A stretch of DNA of 64,000 nt from CAVOAK01 sp965217615 (GTDB taxonomy: Bacteria > Pseudomonadota > Alphaproteobacteria > UBA8366 > CAVOAK01). Within the stretch, counting starts at the first letter, position 1. Every line of letters starts with the position of its first letter. Shown here in pieces: positions 28,279 through 37,454 of this stretch. The stretch covers positions 1 to 64,000 of the forward strand of contig CBDCIT010000030.1 in NCBI GenBank assembly GCA_965217615.1, in the 5' to 3' direction. Below the pieces are notes generated by a model, which worked only from the letters and a program-made list of their open reading frames with translations, made no database searches and was not told where the DNA came from. The translations under genes and the position numbers were made by a program.

Positions 28279-28896
28279 ATGGCCGCGAACAAGATCGACC
28301 TCAAGAAAGAACTCAAGCCGCTGTTCTCACCAAGGAAGACGCCGCACCTGGTCGACGTGCCGCCTCTGCAGTATCTGATGATCGACGGCGATGGAGCACC
28401 GGAGAGCCAGACGTTTGAGGAAGCGTTGGACGCGCTGTATTCCACCGCCTACACCCTCAAGTTCATGCTCAAGTCCGCCAGTCGCACTGACTTCGTCGTC
28501 CCACCGCTGGAGGCGTTGTGGTGGGCAGACGACCTGCGTGTTTTTCACGAGAATGCCCGCGACGAATGGAAGTGGACCATGATGATCATGCAGCCCGAGC
28601 ACATCGCCTTGGACGATCTCGACGACGCGCTTGCCGAATTGACCAAGAAGAACAAGCAGACTCCAGCTCACGACAGGCTGAGCCTCGAAACCTTGGAGGA
28701 AGGGCGAGCTGTTCAAGTCATGCACATCGGACCTTACAGTGAGGAGGGACCGGTCATTGCGGCGATGCACGCTTACGCGGCGTCCGAGGGCTTTAGGCTT
28801 ATCAACAAACACCACGAAATCTATCTCTCTGATCCGCGCCGCACCGCGCCTGAAAAACTGAAGACCGTCTTGCGACAGCCGGTGATCACGACTTAG
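28279..28896 (+). CDS. GyrI-like domain protein
   Basis: 205 aa from MAANKIDLKKELKPLFSPRK (GGAGGTG 14 bp upstream). Features of the GyrI-like small-molecule-binding fold: VPPLQYLMIDGDGAPES near the start, WKWTMMIMQPEHI in the middle, VQVMHIGPYSEEGPVIAAMH, then a HEIYLSDPRRTAPEKLKTVL end. No DNA-binding domain, so it is a stand-alone member rather than an AraC-type regulator. Members bind hydrophobic or cationic small molecules; the ligand is unknown. Monocistronic. Confidence 0.88.
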   Translation: MAANKIDLKKELKPLFSPRKTPHLVDVPPLQYLMIDGDGAPESQTFEEALDALYSTAYTLKFMLKSASRTDFVVPPLEALWWADDLRVFHENARDEWKWTMMIMQPEHIALDDLDDALAELTKKNKQTPAHDRLSLETLEEGRAVQVMHIGPYSEEGPVIAAMHAYAASEGFRLINKHHEIYLSDPRRTAPEKLKTVLRQPVITT

Positions 28897-29317
28897 GCTC
28901 TTGTCCCTCCCAGAAACTAAAATCGGGCGCTGACAATGCCGACCATTGCCCTCGCATGCACGGGTACGAGTAGATTCGATGGCAGAACAAAAGGGGTCTA
29001 CGCCGACACGCTGATATCCGGCATCGAACTCTGACTGTTATTTGGAGTGCATATTCGACGCCGATCGGCAAGCTTACTTGTTGGCATCGTTGGAATCCAA
29101 GGAGCTAAAGTCCAGCGCGAACCTGCGCAAGGCGTTGTAAAGTAAACTGATTGTAGACTGTTTCGGTATTTCGCCATGAAGCTACGCCACTGAAATTGCG
29201 TAAAGCAGCCATTGACAATTTACCGAGATTCCGGAGTGAATCCAGCTAACTTGACAAAGCCGTCGTGCGCTACACTCGGCAACCCGCACGGATTTACGAG
29301 AGAACACCGCAAACCCA
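28897..29317. other. Intergenic with IS-end-like block and direct repeat
   Basis: TGTTATTTGGAGTGCATATT at 29037, continuing CGACGCCGATCGGC, resembles IS-like ends elsewhere in the window. The first copy of the M23-flanking direct repeat is at 29205-29261. No gene seen. Confidence 0.4.
29205..29261. repeat. Imperfect direct repeat flanking M23 gene, left copy
   Basis: 57 bp beginning GCAGCCATTGACAATTTACC and ending ACAAAGCC. A 56-bp version lies at 30687-30742, starting 11 bp after the peptidase stop, in the same orientation. Confidence 0.6.
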
Positions 29318-30676
29318 ATGCCACCACCACTCGTCGATCGCAAGTACTTGCTTGCCGCCGCCTTTCTCGTCGCGCTCGGCACGGCGGCGCTCGCTGGCTA
29401 TTACGGCCTGCGCACCCCGGCGACGCCGAAAGCGATCAACAATTTTGAGCCTCCGCACAACCCAACAGCCGAAGTCCACCACTTGGCGGGCCCGGAAGGC
29501 GAGCATAAACCGGTGCCGGTCATGCCGGTCACCCGCATTGTCGTGGCCGAGCGCGGTGACAATTTGATGGGTGTGCTGGTAGGCGCCGGCATAGAGCGGC
29601 GTAACGCGCACGCGGCGATTATGTCGCTGAAGGGTGTCTACAACCCGCGCCGCGACCTCCATATCGGCGATCGGATCGAACTGACGTTTGCCGCGGATGA
29701 GGCAGGATCTGCTGGGCCAGTGGCGGACGCATTTCCACCGCTTGCGCTTACCATGCTCCGCCTGCCGCTGGCCTGGGACCGCGATGTCGAAGCACGCCGC
29801 AACGGCGACGACGGTAACTTCCACGCGACCGAGCGCATTAGGCCACTGAAGCGCCGACTGGCGCGAGCTGACGGGACTATCACGGCAAGTTTATTTGTCG
29901 ACGGCACTGCCGCCGGCATCCCGCCGCGAGTATTGGCCGAGCTGATCTGGCACTACAGTTTCGACGTTGATTTACAGCGCGAACTCCGGGTCGGCGATGA
30001 GTTTACGGTGATGTACGAGCGCTTCGTCGATCCTACTGATGCCGTGGTGCACAACGGCGCGATCGAGTACGCCCGCCTCGTGCTGCGCGGCAAGGCGCTG
30101 CCGCTTTACCGCTACCGGACAACCGCCGGCACACTCGGCTGGTTCAACGCGATGGGGGCGAGCATCAGGAAGAGGGTGATGAAGATGCCGATTGACGGCG
30201 CGCGGCTGTCATCGCGCTTTGGCAACCGCGTGCATCCGATCCTCGGCTTCACCCGATTGCATACCGGTGTTGATTTTGCGGCACCGCGAGGGACACCGGT
30301 TTACGCCGCAGGCGATGGCCGTATTGTAGCGCTCGGCCGTAAGGGGGACTACGGTAACTATATCCGCATCCACCACAATAGCATCTACCAAACCGCCTAC
30401 GGCCATCTCAAGGGCTATACCCACGGGCTCAAGCGTGGTAGCCGCGTCCGCCAGGGTCAGGTGATCGGCTATGTCGGCTCCACCGGGCTCTCGACCGGAC
30501 CGCACCTGCACTACGAGATCCATCGGAATGGGCGCCCGATCAATCCGCTTCGCCTCAAGCTGCCATCCCGCGAACAGCTCACGGACACAGAGTTAGTGCG
30601 CTTTCAGGCCCACCGCATGGAGCTTGAACACCAGTACCACACACTCGCCGCTTCGGCCCACTTTGCCGCCAAGTGA
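29318..30676 (+). CDS. M23 (LytM/MepM-type) peptidase
   Basis: 452 aa with an N-terminal membrane anchor (LLAAAFLVALGTAALAGYYG), a LysM/OapA-like region (~70-120: VVAERGDNLMGVLVGAG), a middle domain and a C-terminal LytM domain. Zinc ligands are visible as FGNRVHPILG, LHTGVDFAAPRGTPV and GPHLHYEI. It probably cleaves peptidoglycan cross-links in the periplasm; all three motifs are intact. Similar in layout to MepM/YebA. It stands alone between two imperfect direct repeats. Confidence 0.92.
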   Translation: MPPPLVDRKYLLAAAFLVALGTAALAGYYGLRTPATPKAINNFEPPHNPTAEVHHLAGPEGEHKPVPVMPVTRIVVAERGDNLMGVLVGAGIERRNAHAAIMSLKGVYNPRRDLHIGDRIELTFAADEAGSAGPVADAFPPLALTMLRLPLAWDRDVEARRNGDDGNFHATERIRPLKRRLARADGTITASLFVDGTAAGIPPRVLAELIWHYSFDVDLQRELRVGDEFTVMYERFVDPTDAVVHNGAIEYARLVLRGKALPLYRYRTTAGTLGWFNAMGASIRKRVMKMPIDGARLSSRFGNRVHPILGFTRLHTGVDFAAPRGTPVYAAGDGRIVALGRKGDYGNYIRIHHNSIYQTAYGHLKGYTHGLKRGSRVRQGQVIGYVGSTGLSTGPHLHYEIHRNGRPINPLRLKLPSREQLTDTELVRFQAHRMELEHQYHTLAASAHFAAK

Positions 30677-30686
30677 ATGGCTTATG

Positions 30687-30742
30687 GCAGCCATCGACCA
30701 TTTACCGAATTTTCGGAGTTAACCGGTTAACTACACAAAGCC
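30687..30742. repeat. Imperfect direct repeat flanking M23 gene, right copy
   Basis: Begins GCAGCCATCGACCATTTACC and ends ACAAAGCC; the counterpart of 29205-29261. Confidence 0.6.
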
Positions 30743-30938
30743 CAAAGTGATGCGGCCAAGAAAGATGGTCGTCAGCATGGAAAATGGCGTACTGATCGCT
30801 GGAGTGTCTCGACAATCTTGCCGTCACCGCCGAAACAAAATCACATGACCGCCACAACACGATCAGCCACAGGACCGACCACGGAATCCAGGCCACCCTC
30901 CTAAAGTGAGCAAAATGCACAAATCCATGGTGTCATTA

Positions 30939-31334
30939 CTAAACGCCTATGATGAGCCCCAGCGCCATCGCAGCAATAGCTGCTGTCGCGACACCCCAGA
31001 CGATACTACGAAACCAGCGGATTCCAGACGCATAAGCAGGCAGGTAGACAACCCGGCTAGCGAACCATATCCACCCGCCATACGAGGTGAATTCGTTGGC
31101 GCGGTCGGACAGCTCAGCGGCAATGAGCACCACTAAGGCGGCGGGAAGCGTTTCGAGGTAATTCGCGAACGCGCGCCGCAGGCGTTCACTCAACAAGGTT
31201 TCGCGTGGCGGGTCGTCACGAGCGCCGAACGCCCAGGTGTTTCCAGCGGCGACCCATTGCGTCAATCCATGAGCGATCAGATGGACGAACAACCACGCTC
31301 CAGCAAGCACGATCAGCAGGATTTCGTCGCTCAC
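30939..31334 (-). CDS. MAPEG-family membrane protein
   Basis: 131 aa with four hydrophobic segments: ILLIVLAGAWLFVHLIAHGL, LPAALVVLIAAEL, WIWFASRVVYLPAYASGI and SIVWGVATAAIAAMALGLII. The RAFANYLETLPAALV segment between the first and second is the conserved MAPEG motif. Length is normal for a bacterial member. Eukaryotic relatives act in glutathione and eicosanoid metabolism; the bacterial substrate is unknown. Confidence 0.9.
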   Translation of the reverse strand: MSDEILLIVLAGAWLFVHLIAHGLTQWVAAGNTWAFGARDDPPRETLLSERLRRAFANYLETLPAALVVLIAAELSDRANEFTSYGGWIWFASRVVYLPAYASGIRWFRSIVWGVATAAIAAMALGLIIGV

Positions 31335-31502
31335 TGTTTTTTCACTTTCGCCCCTTGAACCGAAAATTGTCCCGGACCATGTACCCTTTGCCGGATGCCC
31401 CGCGTGGGTCCGGCACTGAACCGCGGTCGCCGGATGGGGCCGAATGGTACGCCCGGATGGGACCGTAGATTGTGCATTGCTTCAATTGGAGGATGTATCG
31501 CT

Positions 31503-31988
31503 ATGATGACCTATGACTTCACCCCGTTTTATCGTTCGACCATTGGTTTCGACCGCATGGCCCGGTTCCTTGAGAATTCGACGCGTGTGGCCGATGTCGA
31601 CAATAGTTACCCGCCTTACAACATCGAAGCGATCGGCGACGAGCATTATCGCGTGACACTCGCCGTCGCCGGCTTCAGCCGCGATGAGCTTGATCTCCAG
31701 GTTCGCGAGGACACCTTGCACGTCGCGGGACGGCAATCGGATGAGGCGGCCGAGCCCAATTTACTGCATCAGGGGATCGCGGGCCGTTCGTTCAAGAAGC
31801 AATTCCGTCTGGCGGATCACGTCAAGGTGGAGAATGCGTGGCTGGACAACGGCATCCTGACGATCGACTTGGTGCGCGAAATCCCGGAGGAAATGAAACC
31901 CCGGAGCATCGCCATCGAGACGAGCGCGCCGAAGAAGATCGTCTCCAAGGCAAAGAAGCTGCTCACCGGCGACAATAAAGTCGCCTGA
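31503..31988 (+). CDS. Hsp20-family small heat-shock protein
   Basis: 161 aa from MMTYDFTPFYRSTIGFDRMA; GGAGG at 31490 supports the start over the longer open frame. The alpha-crystallin domain spans ~35-125 (YPPYNIEAIGDEHYRVTLAV, GFSRDELDLQVREDTLHVAG, FKKQFRLADHVKV, LDNGILTIDLVREIPEE), the IbpA-type arrangement. It holds unfolded proteins in a refoldable state in the cytoplasm. A terminator follows at 32000. Confidence 0.95.
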   Translation: MMTYDFTPFYRSTIGFDRMARFLENSTRVADVDNSYPPYNIEAIGDEHYRVTLAVAGFSRDELDLQVREDTLHVAGRQSDEAAEPNLLHQGIAGRSFKKQFRLADHVKVENAWLDNGILTIDLVREIPEEMKPRSIAIETSAPKKIVSKAKKLLTGDNKVA

Positions 31989-31999
31989 CGATGACTCAT

Positions 32000-32032
32000 G
32001 GGAGTGCCGGCTTTGTCCGGCACTCCCCTTCC
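32000..32032 (+). terminator. Terminator after hsp20
   Basis: GGGAGTGCCGG (32000-32010), a short loop and CCGGCACTCCC, followed by CTTCC; strong stem, weak T run. Confidence 0.6.
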
Positions 32033-32188
32033 ACCACGGCATTCAAACCGTCACGACCGGAACAATAGCCAACGTTTCGAGAGAAGAGCCCGCCTTGTCT
32101 TCCGCTATCGCTAGTACACCATCCGCTCGGTTTAGGTACCACATCGGCACTGGGACGGTGCGGGTTAGATTATTGGCTTTCCCACGGC

Positions 32189-32689
32189 TCACGGCTCCCG
32201 CCACTGGCACTCAGCCATCGTGACGTGTCGGTCGCTGGTGATGTAGCGCGTCTCATAGTTGCAGTCCCCGCGGATGCCGGCGCAGCTCCCGGTCCCGCCA
32301 CGGAGTTCGAAGCGGCCAGCCCCGCTCGTCCCCGGCTCAACGCTGCCCTGCGTCCGCAGCGCTAGCATGTACAGCCGATCCCCCGAAACGTCGGTCGCCA
32401 CGCAGGGAGCCTCAAGGTAGCCCTCCGTTACCGAGTACCTCGCGTAGACCACGCACTTAACGAGGCTGTGCTCGCCCTGAGCGAACGGACCGCCGGTACT
32501 GGTCAGCACCGTGCTGGTACCCTCAACCGTTCCAGCGGTGACCGATCCCCCGGCGTAGCTCAGCGTTGCGTAGTCGTGGACGAGGCTGCGCAGCGCGGTG
32601 AAGGTACCGCTCTCCTCTGCAGTGGCAGCGGCGGGCAACAGCAAACCGGCTAGCACAGCGGAGGCCGGGCCGAATAGCGATTTTCTCAT
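32189..32689 (-). CDS. Secreted protein of unknown function
   Basis: 166 aa from MRKSLFGPASAVLAGLLLPA, with AAGGAAC upstream. A cleavable signal peptide ends ATAEE. The mature ~145 aa are beta-rich with Cys pairs (VKCVVYARY, EAPCVATDVSGDRLYMLAL, GGTGSCAGIRGDCNYETRYI, MAECQWREP), probably disulfide-bonded in the periplasm or outside. It is a paralogue of 43752-44261, which shares SGTF/SGAF, the EAPC segment, GSC and the terminal EC-W motif. No named family recognised. Confidence 0.75.
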   Translation of the reverse strand: MRKSLFGPASAVLAGLLLPAAATAEESGTFTALRSLVHDYATLSYAGGSVTAGTVEGTSTVLTSTGGPFAQGEHSLVKCVVYARYSVTEGYLEAPCVATDVSGDRLYMLALRTQGSVEPGTSGAGRFELRGGTGSCAGIRGDCNYETRYITSDRHVTMAECQWREP

Positions 32690-32780
32690 GCTTGTTCCTT
32701 TGGTGGTGTCATGAGCGTTGCCTGATTCGACATTTCCCAGAGGCATTGATGCTCCTATAGAACGTCAAGTCCTTGGCGAG

Positions 32781-34240
32781 TTCAATCGGTCGTCGCAACA
32801 CTCTGGCATAGGAGGTTGCTATGACGGTACGCAGACGGCGGTCGGATCGGTCTGGACGGAGCAAGTTGCATTCGCCAGATCGACCGGACTCGGCACGGCG
32901 TGAGGAGCTTGTTCGGTTCTGGGCAGCGATTGCGACGGGGCGTTCGAGCGAGGACGCGGCCCGAGATGCCGGTGTATCCCCTCCGGTAGGCTCGAGGTGG
33001 TTCCGGAGGTCGGGCGGCATGCCACCATCACATTTATCGCAACCGGCCAAGCCGCTGTCAGGACGTTACCTGTCTTTCGAGGAACGTGAGGAGATTGCTC
33101 TTCTGCGCGCCCAGGGAAGAGGCATACGTCATATTGCTTGCCGGCTGGAGCGAGCACCGTCGACGATCTCCCGCGAGGTGCGGCGCAACGCGGCGACCCG
33201 AAGCGGTGGCCTGGACTACCGAGCAACGACGGCGCAGTGGCATACTGATCGGTCCGCCAAAAGGCCGAAGCCAGCCAAGCTGGCAACGAATGAGGCGCTG
33301 CGGCGCTATGTGCAGGATCGGCTTGCGGGTCGGATCTCGGCACCGGATGGAACGGTGATCGAGGGGCCACGCGTCGTCTGGAACGGTCGTCGGCATGGGC
33401 CGCGGCAGCACAGGCGATGGGCCAGGGCCTGGAGTCCTGAGCAGATCGCGCACCGTCTTCGGATCGACTATCCTGGGGACGGGCCCGAGGATCAAGCGAT
33501 GCGGATCAGTCATGAGGCGATCTATCAGGCGCTCTACGTACAGGGCCGCGGCGCACTCCGTCGTGAGCTGACCGCCTGCCTTCGCACGGGAAGGGCACTG
33601 CGCGTACCTCGGGCACGTAGCCGCCGGCGGGGAAAATCCTTCGTCACGCCTGAGATCATGATCAGTGAACGATCGGCGGAAGCAGCTGATCGGGCCGTAC
33701 CCGGACACTGGGAAGGTGACCTGATCATCGGCTTGGGCAGATCGGCGATCGGCACTCTGGTGGAACGCACCACGCGGTTCACAATGCTGCTGCATCTTCC
33801 CCGAATGGAAGGCCACGGCACCGTCCCGCGCGTGAAGAACGGGCCTGCGCTTGCCGGTCATGGGGCTGAAGCGGTTCGCGATGCCATCGCCCGGACGATC
33901 ACGACATTGCCAGCGCAGCTTCGCCGCTCGCTGACCTGGGACCAGGGAGCAGAGATGGCCAGGCATGCGGATCTGCGGATCGCAACCGGCCTTCCCGTCT
34001 ACTTCTGCGAACCGCACAGCCCTTGGCAACGCGGAACGAACGAGAACACCAATGGACTGCTTCGACAGTACTTCCCGAAAGGAACCGATCTGAGCGCACA
34101 CAGTCCGGACGTACTCGCAGTTGTTGCTGACGCGCTCAATACACGGCCCCGCAAGACCCTCGGATGGAGAACTCCTGCCGAAGCTCTGGACCAGTGCTTG
34201 CAGGCCAGTCAAACTGAACGTGTTGCGACGACCGGTTGAA
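32781..34240 (+). mobile_element. IS30-family insertion sequence
   Basis: Terminal inverted repeats are TTCAATCGGTCGTCGCAACA(C) at 32781-32801 and its near-perfect complement at 34220-34240 (one mismatch). The single transposase gene fills the element and its stop lies inside the right repeat. It truncates the metalloprotease gene that follows. No clear 2-3 bp target duplication was seen. Confidence 0.85.
32821..34239 (+). CDS. IS30-family transposase
   Basis: 472 aa, AGGAGGTTGCT before ATG. An extra N-terminal HTH-like region (RREELVRFWAAIATGRSSED) precedes the usual IS30 HTH (YLSFEEREEIALLRAQGRGI; RLERAPSTISREVRRN). The catalytic DDE core shows PGHWEGDLIIG (Asp), LTWDQGAEMARH (Asp) and GTNENTNGLLRQYFPKGTDL (Glu). 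Length and motifs are complete, so it may be active. Confidence 0.95.
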   Translation: MTVRRRRSDRSGRSKLHSPDRPDSARREELVRFWAAIATGRSSEDAARDAGVSPPVGSRWFRRSGGMPPSHLSQPAKPLSGRYLSFEEREEIALLRAQGRGIRHIACRLERAPSTISREVRRNAATRSGGLDYRATTAQWHTDRSAKRPKPAKLATNEALRRYVQDRLAGRISAPDGTVIEGPRVVWNGRRHGPRQHRRWARAWSPEQIAHRLRIDYPGDGPEDQAMRISHEAIYQALYVQGRGALRRELTACLRTGRALRVPRARSRRRGKSFVTPEIMISERSAEAADRAVPGHWEGDLIIGLGRSAIGTLVERTTRFTMLLHLPRMEGHGTVPRVKNGPALAGHGAEAVRDAIARTITTLPAQLRRSLTWDQGAEMARHADLRIATGLPVYFCEPHSPWQRGTNENTNGLLRQYFPKGTDLSAHSPDVLAVVADALNTRPRKTLGWRTPAEALDQCLQASQTERVATTG

Positions 34241-35543
34241 CCCGCCCTTTCTATGTCGGCGAAGGGGTGCTCGTCGGTTCAAGGGGAAGAGATGCGCCGG
34301 CGACGGATGCTCTGCCGTCCCTCGTCCGCCATGGCGCGGCCTCCGTTCATCATGGTGAATTGGTCAACGCCGTGACGCGAGCCAATCTGGCCGCCTACCT
34401 GCGCGAAGACGCGCTTTCCTACGTGCGCGACGGTGCCGAGGCGGGCTTCGACGAGCAGCTGTTTCCCGACGGTCTCCTGTTGCGATTCGCAGCAGAGCCG
34501 CCGCTCGTCCGCGTGGCGGAAGTTACTCCGCCGGAACTCCTCGACGAGGCCGTGCGTGTCGTGCAACTCATGAACGGAGCATTGCCGCGAGACTGGCAGA
34601 TCGGCTTCGGTGAAGAGCCCGGCGCGACCGGAACGGCCGACCCCGGCCCCTCGGAAGTCATCATCGCGTTCGCCGCACAGGAGGACTGGCCGGACGAGGT
34701 TCGGCCGCCAGTGGGCGAGGACATTGGCCTCGCCCTGCCACGCTTCGAACTCTACGCCACCGGCAATCCAGACCGGCCCTTCAACCTTGAGATCACGGGC
34801 GGGCGGATATGGATTGATCCGACGCGCACTGAGGGCGCCGAACGTCTCGGTGTCATTGCGCACGAGCTCATTCACGTCCTCGGGCGCAATCATCCTGATC
34901 CCGCACGGTTCCCCGACAGCATCATGGTCGCAGGCGGCGGCGACGGCCCGACAGAGCACATCCTCCACCCGCTCGACCGGACGGCGCTGTTCGCGGTTTA
35001 CAGCCGGGTCGATCCAGGTGGTGCGCCAAATTCGCTCGACCTCGGACCGTGGGCCGATACCTCCATGCATCTCTACGGTGTGCTCGGCCTCCCAGACGTG
35101 GACATCGCGTTCGGGGCGGCGTTCTCCAACGGCCTTGTACGACCCTGGGTCTCCGGCCCGGAACCCGGTTCGGAACTCGCGGAGAACCCGGACCTTGCCG
35201 GAACCGCGCGCTGGTCCGTGCGTTTTCTCGGTCTAACCCCCGAGGTTGAGGCCGTCGCCGGGGCCGCCGATCTCGCCATCCAACTTGAATCCCTTGACGG
35301 CGATCTGAACTTTACCGAATTGGAGTCCTGGCCCGCCGGGACGGCGCCCGGCGCCGCCGGCACGGGATCACTATGGCACGACGGCGATCTCGGCTACCGT
35401 GTCGAGGTGCGGGGAAACAACTTCGTCCAGGCCGGCGGTGACGCTGGCACGGTGACGGGCGCGTTCTTCGAGCCGCGCACCAGGGCATGGGCGGCGTCAT
35501 CGTGCGCGACGACCTTTCGGCCGGGTTCGGCGGCACTCGCTGA
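34241..35543 (+). pseudogene. Metzincin-type metalloprotease with barrel domain, truncated and frameshifted
   Basis: The frame is already open at the IS30 edge and no signal peptide or lipobox remains, so the N terminus was lost. The metalloprotease active site is complete: VIAHELIHVLGRNH (HExxHxxGxxH, first His near 34861). The C-terminal ~130 aa are one TbpB-like barrel (ADLAIQLESLDGDLNFTELE; GDAGTVTGAFFEP). Near 35485 one base is missing; the true end RHQGMGGVIVRDDLSAGFGG is in the next frame and stops at 35543. Related in layout to the intact 57000-60329 lipoprotein. Confidence 0.8.
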
Positions 35544-35730
35544 TGCTTACCGTCTCTGCGGGAGATCAACCGCCAATGACGCCCTCCATGTCCACTGCAC
35601 CCTGCGACCGAACCCGGCTTTGGAGTCCCCCATACATAGACATATCGACCCAACAGGCTAGAATTCGCGAGTGTGAATTGCGTCATCGTTGGCACACGAA
35701 GTTCTTAACTCTTGTCGTGGATTGAAGACA

Positions 35731-35973
35731 ATGTTGGGGAGATGGGGCGCAAACAGGAAGAAAAACAAGGAACCGATTCCTGGTCAGCTATACCGAACAG
35801 CTGGACAGAATGCGATGGGCCAGCATTCGCCGGTGATATGGGAACTGGAGAAGGTCATTCGCGGTTCAGACGGTCGTGAATACGCCCGGCTGATTCTAGC
35901 AAGCGATCGTGCGGAGAACAAACTTGTGTCACTGTCTGCTTTGTTCGACCCAACCCTTTACACGCCCCTCTAA
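35731..35973 (+). CDS. Small hypothetical protein
   Basis: 80 aa from MLGRWGANRKKNKEPIPGQL; weak ribosome site (GAAG). The rest, SPVIWELEKVIRGSDGREYA then RLILASDRAENKLVSLSALF, looks like a small folded beta protein. No family recognised and no paralogue in copy A. Real gene likely but not certain. Confidence 0.5.
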   Translation: MLGRWGANRKKNKEPIPGQLYRTAGQNAMGQHSPVIWELEKVIRGSDGREYARLILASDRAENKLVSLSALFDPTLYTPL

Positions 35974-36235
35974 CGCCTGAGCGCATCCTGACGCGCCGGT
36001 GACTTAGCTTTCTACTTTTCCACCACGCCGCCCGCCCGTCAGGTCAAGGCGACGACCCTTGCCGTCACCCGAAATCCGGGCCGCGACCGACCGCATCGAC
36101 GCTCTTCGTCGAGGCCCCTCTTCGCGTGCCTGCGCGCCGCGATGAGTCCGAGCCTGGCCGTGAGGCGGGCGGCGGAGGGATGTCCGGGAGGGCATGCCCG
36201 CCGTTCGCAACCACGGACACGAAGGAGATGGCACG

Positions 36236-36556
36236 ATGCAGACGGTCAAGGCGTTTCGCGGCAATGCACGCACATTCCTCACGCACATGTTCGGCCGCGG
36301 TCTCGATGACGACCGTTACGTGATCGAGCGGTTCCGGTCGAAGGCCGACGGCGAGATCCATCCCCGGCGCCGCAACGTGGCCTCGAAGAAGAGCCGGGGC
36401 AAGAGTTCCCGCGAGATCGTCTCCCTGAGCACCGTCCAACGGATGAGGCCCGAGCGCGACGAGATCATCGTCTGCACCGGCATCGCCATCACCGGTGGAA
36501 TTCAATATTGGGGCGATCGCGCGATGGGCTTGCTGGTGAACGCCAAGTATCGCTGA
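36236..36556 (+). CDS. Conserved basic protein at head of element, copy B (intact)
   Basis: 106 aa, GAAGGAGATGGCACG before ATG. It is the uninterrupted form of the split gene at 3623: RTFLTHMFGRGLDDDRYVIE, SKKSRGKSSREIVSLSTVQR and a DRAMGLLVNAKYR end. The Lys/Arg-rich centre suggests nucleic-acid contact. No family recognised. First gene of the shared block, 82 bp before the zinc-finger gene and probably co-transcribed with it. Confidence 0.75.
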   Translation: MQTVKAFRGNARTFLTHMFGRGLDDDRYVIERFRSKADGEIHPRRRNVASKKSRGKSSREIVSLSTVQRMRPERDEIIVCTGIAITGGIQYWGDRAMGLLVNAKYR

Positions 36557-36638
36557 GGTGCGATCCGCGCAGACGTCCGGCCGCGCCTGCAACGGACGGA
36601 CGTTCTTCATCAGGACCATTACTGCGGAAGGGAAGAAC

Positions 36639-37454
36639 ATGCCATACAAGGATCCCGAAAAGGAACGCGCATGCGCCCGGCGGCGTTATAAACGCATTAC
36701 CGCCGAGCGGACCGCCCGGGGCATGTGCCCAAGGTGCGGCAAGGCGAAGCCAGTGCCCGATCGCACCTTGTGCCGTCCCTGCGTCGACAAGCGGCGCAGG
36801 GCGGAGCGCGCGCGCCATGCGAAGGCCAGGGCCACTGGTTTGCTGTACGCCGGCAGAGATGCCGAACGGTGCCGCAGGAGCGCGAGTGACAGGAGCAAGC
36901 GGCGCAACCGGGCACGGAAGAAGGCTGGCCTGTGCACGCGTTGCGGCAAGCACCAGCCCGTTGAAGGCGGAACGGTGTGCGAACCCTGCCGCGAGATGAG
37001 GCGTGAGAAGGAGCGGGAACAACATGCCGCGCGGCGTGCAGTTGGCCAGTGCGGCAGATGCGGTGCGCCCGCCTCCGACGGCAGCGCGCGTTGTGAGCGG
37101 TGCGCCAGGAGCGCGGCCAAACCCTCAAGGAAGAAGGCGAAGAACGCCCGAGGCCGCCGGCGTTACATCCGGCGCCGGGTGCGAGGGCTTTGCATAGATT
37201 GCGCCGCACCGTCCCAGGGCGCGGCCCGGTGCCCGGGGTGCGCCCGCCGCTCGTACCTGCGCTCCGACGAGCATCGCGGTCTGCCGATCCTGCCGCCCCG
37301 CTACACGGTCATCGAGATCGCGACAGGGGCTGATCACGGGACATGGGACTCCATGGCCGAAGTAGCGATGTGCCTGGCGTACGCCCGGTTGTCTCGTGAA
37401 GATGTGGAAGTGATTTCCGACGTTTCACCCATGGCGGCCCTGATCGGGTATTGA
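36639..37454 (+). CDS. Cysteine-rich multi-zinc-ribbon protein, copy B
   Basis: 271 aa from MPYKDPEKERACARRRYKRI; GGAAGGGAAGAAC upstream. Same layout as 4672-5460: CPRCGKAKP/CRPCVDKRR, CTRCGKHQP/CEPCREMRR, CGRCGAPAS/CERCARSAA, CIDCAAPSQ/CPGCARRSY. Every CxxC is conserved while linkers differ, supporting selection on metal binding. The tail YTVIEIATGADHGTWDSMAE is conserved; the last 12 residues are B-specific. Likely nucleic-acid binding; function unknown. Confidence 0.85.
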   Translation: MPYKDPEKERACARRRYKRITAERTARGMCPRCGKAKPVPDRTLCRPCVDKRRRAERARHAKARATGLLYAGRDAERCRRSASDRSKRRNRARKKAGLCTRCGKHQPVEGGTVCEPCREMRREKEREQHAARRAVGQCGRCGAPASDGSARCERCARSAAKPSRKKAKNARGRRRYIRRRVRGLCIDCAAPSQGAARCPGCARRSYLRSDEHRGLPILPPRYTVIEIATGADHGTWDSMAEVAMCLAYARLSREDVEVISDVSPMAALIGY

